Shown here: in pieces, positions 58,397 through 64,000 of the stretch
Layout of the letters: each line of letters begins with the position of its first letter
Numbering within the stretch: position 1 is the stretch's first letter
Origin: Leptidea sinapis
Lineage: Eukaryota > Arthropoda > Insecta > Lepidoptera > Pieridae
Assembly (NCBI RefSeq): GCF_905404315.1
Contig: NC_066292.1
Location: 4,402,001-4,466,000, forward strand
Direction of reading: 5' to 3'
Length of the DNA: 64,000 nucleotides
Program-made: the position numbers and the translations under genes
Notes under the pieces: generated by a model
Told to the model about the DNA's origin: nothing
The model's database searches: none
The model's input: the letters and a program-made list of their open reading frames with translations, nothing else

Positions 58397-59389
58397 CAAA
58401 TGGCAATCCATAACAACAGCTCTGTAAGACTTCTGAGTGCCTGGCTGACAAGAATAAAATATTATTTTATTAATATTCAGTAGGTACTACATTAAGACTA
58501 TACTTTACGCTCGTTCAAATTTCAGTATGATAAGCGATAAAATATTAATTTTGTATTTCTAAAACATTCATTTTATATTGTTTGATTTTTTCATTAATTC
58601 GTCAACAGACATTTTGTATTTTATATCCAATGTTATATTGTCACAATAAGTTATAGCTCAAACTGTATTAAAAGTCTGCTTAAGTTATCGCCAGTTATAT
58701 ATTTTGATATGAAAATCTTTGCCCCGAATAGTTGTGCCAAAAGCATTATTTATGTTTTCCCCACAAACAATACACTGCAATAAACGTTAACCAAACTTTA
58801 TTGTAAATCTCTGTTTTATTACATACTTTAATAGCTTATTGCTTCGTAGATTATTCGTACATCGGTGTTTTTTTCATACAAATTAATTATAACAAATGTA
58901 GTCGCGACGGCTTCAAATTAAAATGGATTTATGACAATCTGTAATTTTATTTCGTTACTAAATTGCTTTTCTCTATTGTTGCTACAGATATTTACGATAA
59001 TAACGTTGTTAGAACAATAACGCGATGATTTACAGCTATTTATTTGATATTATCGTTCACAAGAAAATACAAAAGGTGATTTAGTCGGTCGGCCTGAATT
59101 TACTGTTACGTGCGTATTTTTGGAAGTACTTTTCTTGTATTTCTATGTAAGCTTGATTGCAAATTTTATCATATTATTAATAGTGACATATTATTGCCGT
59201 TATCGTTATCTAACAAAGAGCCTAATAAAACAAAAGTAACATATTATTTTAATGTTTTCACCAGCTTTTCTAAAATATGAATTAATGAATGAATAAGCAA
59301 ACAATGTAAAGATTAGTACAATATATATATTCTAAGTATTAATCTTCTAAGCTAAGTAATATTCTAATTTAACTAATATTATTAATCTA

Positions 59390-59795
59390 CATCGTTCGCT
59401 TGTCTTCCGACGTAGGCCTCCTCCAGAATTCTCCATTGTGATCTGTGCAGAGCAGATCGTCTCCACGTTGGTCCAGTCATTTTTTTTAAATCATCTTTCC
59501 ATCTATTGGGTTGTCTTCCTTGATTCCTTTTCCCTTGTCGTGGATACCAATCTATAATATTTTTGTCCATTTTTCTATATTGTTTCTCAAGGTGTGTCCT
59601 CTGCCCATCGCCATTTTGATTGTTTTATAGTGTGGTCTATCCTTTCTAATTTCGTTTTCATCTTGATTTGTGTTAGTCTTACCATGTCTTTCCTTTTGAT
59701 CTTTAACTTGCTTCTTTCGATGCTTTGTTGAAACACTTTCAATTTTTGCATATTTTTCTCTGTTAAGGACCATGTTTGACATCTATATGTCATGC
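59390..59795 (-). mobile_element. LINE C-terminal fragment, different clade, frameshifted
   Basis: Minus-strand frames: CQTWSLTEKNMQKLKVFQQS, SIERSKLKIKRKDMVRLTQI, KQSKWRWAEDTP, then after a shift DWYPRQGKRNQGRQPNRWKD and WRRSALHRSQWRILEEAYVG to a stop at about 59382. The CQTWSLT...RPNRWKDD pattern marks the tail of an endonuclease-RT LINE distinct from those at 39085 and 24120. Confidence 0.8.
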
Positions 59796-59929
59796 AAGGT
59801 TTAATGCAAATATTGAAAACTTTGCTCTTAACTTTCTAAATATAATTCTGAAAGTCTATGTTACGAAATAAAATGTTTGGAAGGATTTTGCAGATTAGTT
59901 TCACTATAAAATATTTTACTATAAGATAA

Positions 59930-60030
59930 CTTATACGTTCAGATAGACTGTGAACACGTCGAAAACAATAGCGTCGAACTGTTGGCCTCTAACAGCAGAA
60001 GGGTCTGTCTAGACGTATATATTATAATAG
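59930..60030. mobile_element. hAT-like MITE family with CTTAGAT ends, short remnant
   Basis: AAGATAACTTATACGTTCAG, GACTGTGAACACGTCGAAAA and GTCTAGACGTATATATTATA are the ends and part of the body of the 48519 family. Directly followed by family A. Confidence 0.5.
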
Positions 60031-60035
60031 TAGTA

Positions 60036-60313
60036 GATTATGGGTACCACAACGGCGCCTATTTCTGCCGTGAAGCAGTTATGTGTAAACATTACCGTGT
60101 TGCGGTCTGAAGGGCGCCGTAGCTAGTGAAATTATGGGGCAATTGAGACTTAACATCTTATGTCTCAAAGTGACGAGCGCAATTGTAGTGCCATTCAGAA
60201 TTTTTGCGTTTTTCAAGAATCCTGAGCGGCACTGCATTGTAATAGGTAGGGCGTATCAATTACAATCAGCTGAACGTCGTGCTCGTCTCGTCCCTCTATT
60301 TTCATAAAAAAAG
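60036..60313 (+). mobile_element. SINE-like repeat family A, copy 13
   Basis: From AGATTATGGGTACCACAACG to CTCGTCTCGTCCCTCTATTTTCATAAAAAAAG, lacking only the first 40 bases. Hairpins present. Confidence 0.8.
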
Positions 60314-62889
60314 TATATTATATAATGTGCGATATATGCAGTTTGAAACAAACGGAAAAATCATAGTTTCACTTCTGTGAACTTGCGTTGGAGTTTACTA
60401 TTCAAAGTTGTTTCAAGATTTTCAAGAAGCTTTTTCACAAGTGTGACTACATAAAGCGTTTATAGTTGCTATACATGTATTCATTAAATTTCTCGATTGT
60501 TATTCCATAAAAGTATAAATTCAAAATACCCTCATAAAAGGTCAGTCGCCTAAGAACTGGGGTAGCTTCACGTTATTTACAAAAGATAAACCGACGGCCT
60601 TGCCATGCGACAATTTTTGCGGTAAATCTGCAAAAAATCAAGTTCGATTTTTGAGCAGGGGGAGCCTTGCCACGTGGGTCCACCCACGCTTATAACGGTC
60701 GAGTTTACACTTTTTTTTGGTTGGCACGCGCCAAGGGCCGGTGATTCACGTGGCAGATGTCGATTAGGGCTTTTTATACTATCAGCTGATGTAACGGATC
60801 GACGTAATGTTGCATCTTGCGTTCGTAATATTTGTAATACTATTCAATGTCGTGTAATTGGCTTTTTTGTTTTACTCGCTTTTGAAAACTTGCCCCAAAT
60901 TAACGTTGATTATTTCTTATATCAGTGCCTAGGTTTTTTAATACGATAACAAAGAAAAATCCTTTTATTTTAAATAAATTATATAAAGAAAATGTTTTTT
61001 AGCTTTCAGAATAGTATTTTCACTTAAAATATTTTCCTTATTAATTGGTGTTGCCTTAAAATTTAGGTACCGCCTAAATTTTATTTTTAGGTAGTTGTTT
61101 TAAACCAATGTAATGGCTAAGACTATTTAACTACTATTAATTGTAGAATATTTATATTTTTTTGATATTATGGTATTTTTTAAATAAACTATTTACAAGT
61201 GTCTGTCTGTTTATCACACTTTTACATCTTAGTTTAATCAAAGAAGATGTAGAACCTAAATTATTCCTATCCTTAACTGTCTCTTACTGTAATCATTAAT
61301 AGTTTTATAGATTTTTATTCATGAAAATTCAATATTAAGTATGTTCAAAAACAACACGTTGTCTGTTACAGTAAAACGAGTTGATATAACTACGCGTAGA
61401 TTATTCACGGCATAAGGTTTAAACGCAGATATAAAATATGGCGGCACTTAAACATGTATAGAGTATAAAAACTCCATTGTGACTTGATAATAAAATTCTA
61501 AATAGAAGAATTAAAGCCGTGCTCATTGAAGGCATGCTATAAAAAAACGACAGTTGGCTGGTTCCAACCGGTTTGCAGCGTATCAGTTAACCGCTTAGAG
61601 CTACCGTAGACATTCTGTTTGAATTGCAAAGATTTACATATATGATTAAAATTGAATCATTACAGAGCTTGCACGCGAATCCTTGATAATCGAAAATATA
61701 AATGATTCCTTGCAAGAGCTCGGAGCAACTACATTGGACAACAAATCAATACTTTTATCCAAGCAAAAGACTACCCCAATGCATGCAACTAATTCGTACC
61801 GCTTACAACTTTGTAGGTATACAACTTTCATCCAAAGAGGTTCGCACACATATATACCCACCAATCGCGCTCCAGTTATTGTATACGAGAACTAAATGTG
61901 CATGTGTGCGTGATGCGTGAGGGGTGCGTTGATGCACCCTTACCATGCATCAAACAAAATACTGTGCGTATTTATTATGTTAGCTATTTAAGAGGAATAT
62001 TCTTCTTTCAAACCAACTTTAAATCAACTATAGAATTATATTGTTAACATAGAAATGCTTAAAGCAATGTTGTTTTAGCCGTAAAAGTTCTTTAAATATA
62101 AAATTTAATGTTTCTGTTTTAATTGGATTAAATACATCAGTATTAAAACTATTCAAAATACCAACATCGTACAAATTCGTTTTGTTCTTTTAGAATGATG
62201 TGTCGGTTTAAATGTCTAAGTAAACATCCTATTTAAAACTAAAACATAAAGGACATCAAACGGCTGCCGTATTGCCATTTCAGCCTCTTTGTAACTAGAT
62301 TTTTATTAAATTTATATGTTTGGATACACATAGGTTTATAATGAGTCTGTAATTGTGTCGAGTGCGTGGAAACACGACGTGGTGGCATAACAGTCCATGC
62401 TAACGCATATTCACATTTTACTCACCCCAACTATTCTAATACTTGCGTTGAGTGCTTTTAGTACATAAAAAAAGATTTTTAAAGGGACGCCGTCCTTTGA
62501 GACTAGTATTTCTTAGTTCATCTTATACCGCTATCTTGAAATAAATAAATGTAAAGTTTTTACTGACCTTTTAGAATAATTAATAGTGAGAAGATTTTTT
62601 TAATAGAATCTTCAAAAGTCTTCCTATTTCATTAAAAAGCTTTTGCTTTGGTGCACTGGGCACTTTATTTTATGGATATTTAGCGAAACTGAGCTGTGAC
62701 GCTCGGCTATGTAGAGCTGCGCAGTGAGTGCAAAATTTGCGAAATTAATAAATATAGTACAAAAATAGTTTTAACTTTTACTGTGTAGTCTAATAATGTC
62801 GACAATTTTTTGTCATATCGCTTATCTAGGTTTTTCTTATGCCTAATTGCAACAAGTATGTCTCAATGTGTAATGAGTATAACAGAGAT
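60314..62889. other. Tet intron, mostly without recognised content
   Basis: Apart from the exon-like segment at 61666-61814 there is only a GC-richer patch at 60590-60780 with two CACGTG E-boxes (60670-60675, 60748-60753) and an incidental 91-codon frame. Confidence 0.35.
61666..61814 (+). other. Possible exon-like open segment
   Basis: A frame without stops (RESLIIENINDSLQELGATT, then LDNKSILLSKQKTTPMHATN) is bracketed by CATTACAG (61665) and GTAG|GTATAC (61814). Its entry phase is 1, so it cannot follow the phase-0 CXXC exon directly. No family recognised. Confidence 0.2.
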
Positions 62890-63010
62890 CATTTATATGT
62901 CTAGATAGAGGTCAAAATCGTTGATAGTCGAAAAAATTTGAGGTTAACAGTGAGCCTTTATTTTGAGCAAAGCACTTACACTAACACAAAGTGACAACGT
63001 TTCATCGTAA
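62890..63010. mobile_element. hAT-like MITE family with CTTAGAT ends, remnant
   Basis: ATTTATATGTCTAGATAGAG followed by TTTATTTTGAGCAAAGCACT and ACACTAACACAAAGTGACAA. Right part lost. A minute relative (63835-63905) has inverted ends around GCTGGCATAATTATGCCAG. Confidence 0.5.
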
Positions 63011-63557
63011 TGACAGGCATTTTTGAAGCATTTTTATACAGTTACTGTCATTTTGTTTTCTACATTTGCATGAAACCGTTCAGTATGTTATATAGGTACT
63101 CGTCTTCAATAGGATTATGTAAGCCTAGAGACAAACTGTAGTATTAAACAGCCAAACGCTACGATACTGACTAAAATCTACAATAAGATCAAACTGTCTT
63201 TAGTGATTAATTAATGCAATATATAAATACTCAACCTTTTGGCGCGCGCTTTCCTTTGTATTGTCTATGGTCATTATGGATACGTATTACTTTAACACGA
63301 GTTGTTCATAGTTCATTAGAGAGCTCCCCAGTCCGCGACCGAAGGGTATAGCGTTAACCACCCCCTTACGTCACTACGATCTAATTTTGTACCACAACTA
63401 TATTGTCTATGCGAAATGTTGTTCGTTTGCTCGCAACCTCAGAAAATAATTTAAAGGTTATAAAATTTAGATGTTGCTACTTCGAACTATTTTATTAACT
63501 CCTCACAATAGTGCTATGATGTGTAAATATTTTTGCCTATTCATTAAATATTAATAA

Positions 63558-63767
63558 TATTGACACACTCTTACACAAATTATCTTGCTCCAAACTAGTC
63601 ATAGCCTGTACTATGGTTGCAAAGATAACGATATATTTAATACAATATACTTACATAAACATACATAAATACGTATAAACATCCATGACTCAGCAACAAA
63701 CATCCATATTCATCATATAAATGATTGCACCTACCGGGATTCGAACCCGGGGCCTCTAGCTTAGTAG
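63558..63767 (-). mobile_element. tRNA-derived SINE (family B), copy 4, head truncated
   Basis: Minus-strand copy with the B box (GGGTTCGAATCCCGG) but without the A-box part, then the common body and tail. Confidence 0.8.
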
Positions 63768-64000
63768 TCATATAAATAAATAATACATCTTTTAATGTCT
63801 TTGGCACTTAGCTTGTACGTTTCCATCTTACATAATTTATACGTCTACATAGAGCTGGCATAATTATGCCAGATAGACTTATCTAGACCCTTAAATCATG
63901 TAAAGGTATATTTTCGATTTGAGATTAAAGTTTTCTTAAGAAAATCTTTTTGCATCTAAGGATTATTCCCCAATTATTTTGATTATTTTCGAGAATATTC

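Overview
This is a 64-kb, AT-rich, intron-dominated eukaryotic window, best read as nuclear DNA of a moth or butterfly (Lepidoptera). The grounds are short exons with canonical GT..AG borders in a sea of degraded non-LTR retrotransposons, Helitron-type ends (TC...CTAG), tRNA-derived SINEs and many MITEs. There are no bacterial operons, rRNA genes or CRISPR arrays. Almost all of the longer open frames are retrotransposon remnants, repeats or chance.

Two host genes are supported, both on the + strand. (1) 3178-13988: the last six exons of a spaetzle-family gene (secreted cystine-knot pro-ligand of Toll receptors). The six exons join with consistent phases into 396 codons plus stop. The protein has a Cys-containing prodomain, a Tyr/Asn/Pro-rich linker, an RSRR dibasic cleavage site and a 104-residue, eight-cysteine C-terminal knot. 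The signal-peptide exon lies to the left, outside the window or unrecognised. (2) About 48812 to beyond the right edge: the 5' part of a gene encoding a CXXC zinc finger of the TET/CXXC4/5 class, most likely the single insect Tet (5-methylcytosine dioxygenase). It has a 5'UTR-containing exon with a 380-codon coding part (49527-50666) and a separate 52-codon CXXC exon (54392-54547). The catalytic exons are not in the window. A strong acceptor before 48812 implies an upstream non-coding exon. The GC-rich, CpG-rich stretch at about 28.2-28.8 kb is the best candidate promoter.

Layout: 0-3.2 kb, retroelement debris in or upstream of the spaetzle gene; 3.2-14.0 kb, spaetzle exons with introns full of SINE-like, LINE and foldback insertions; 14-28 kb, intergenic, with LINE fragments, Helitrons, MITEs and a possible small promoter near 19.9 kb; 28.2-29.0 kb, CpG-rich candidate promoter; 29-48.8 kb, probably the long first intron of Tet, with many repeats; 48.8-54.5 kb, Tet exons; 54.5-64 kb, Tet intron with more repeats.

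The most useful observations concern gene structure. The CXXC exon has symmetric phase 0 and could be skipped in frame. A 9-codon uORF ends inside the Tet start codon. A repeat tail abuts a spaetzle splice acceptor. Several transposon insertions carry target-site duplications that can be read directly. I found no convincing wholly new biological system.
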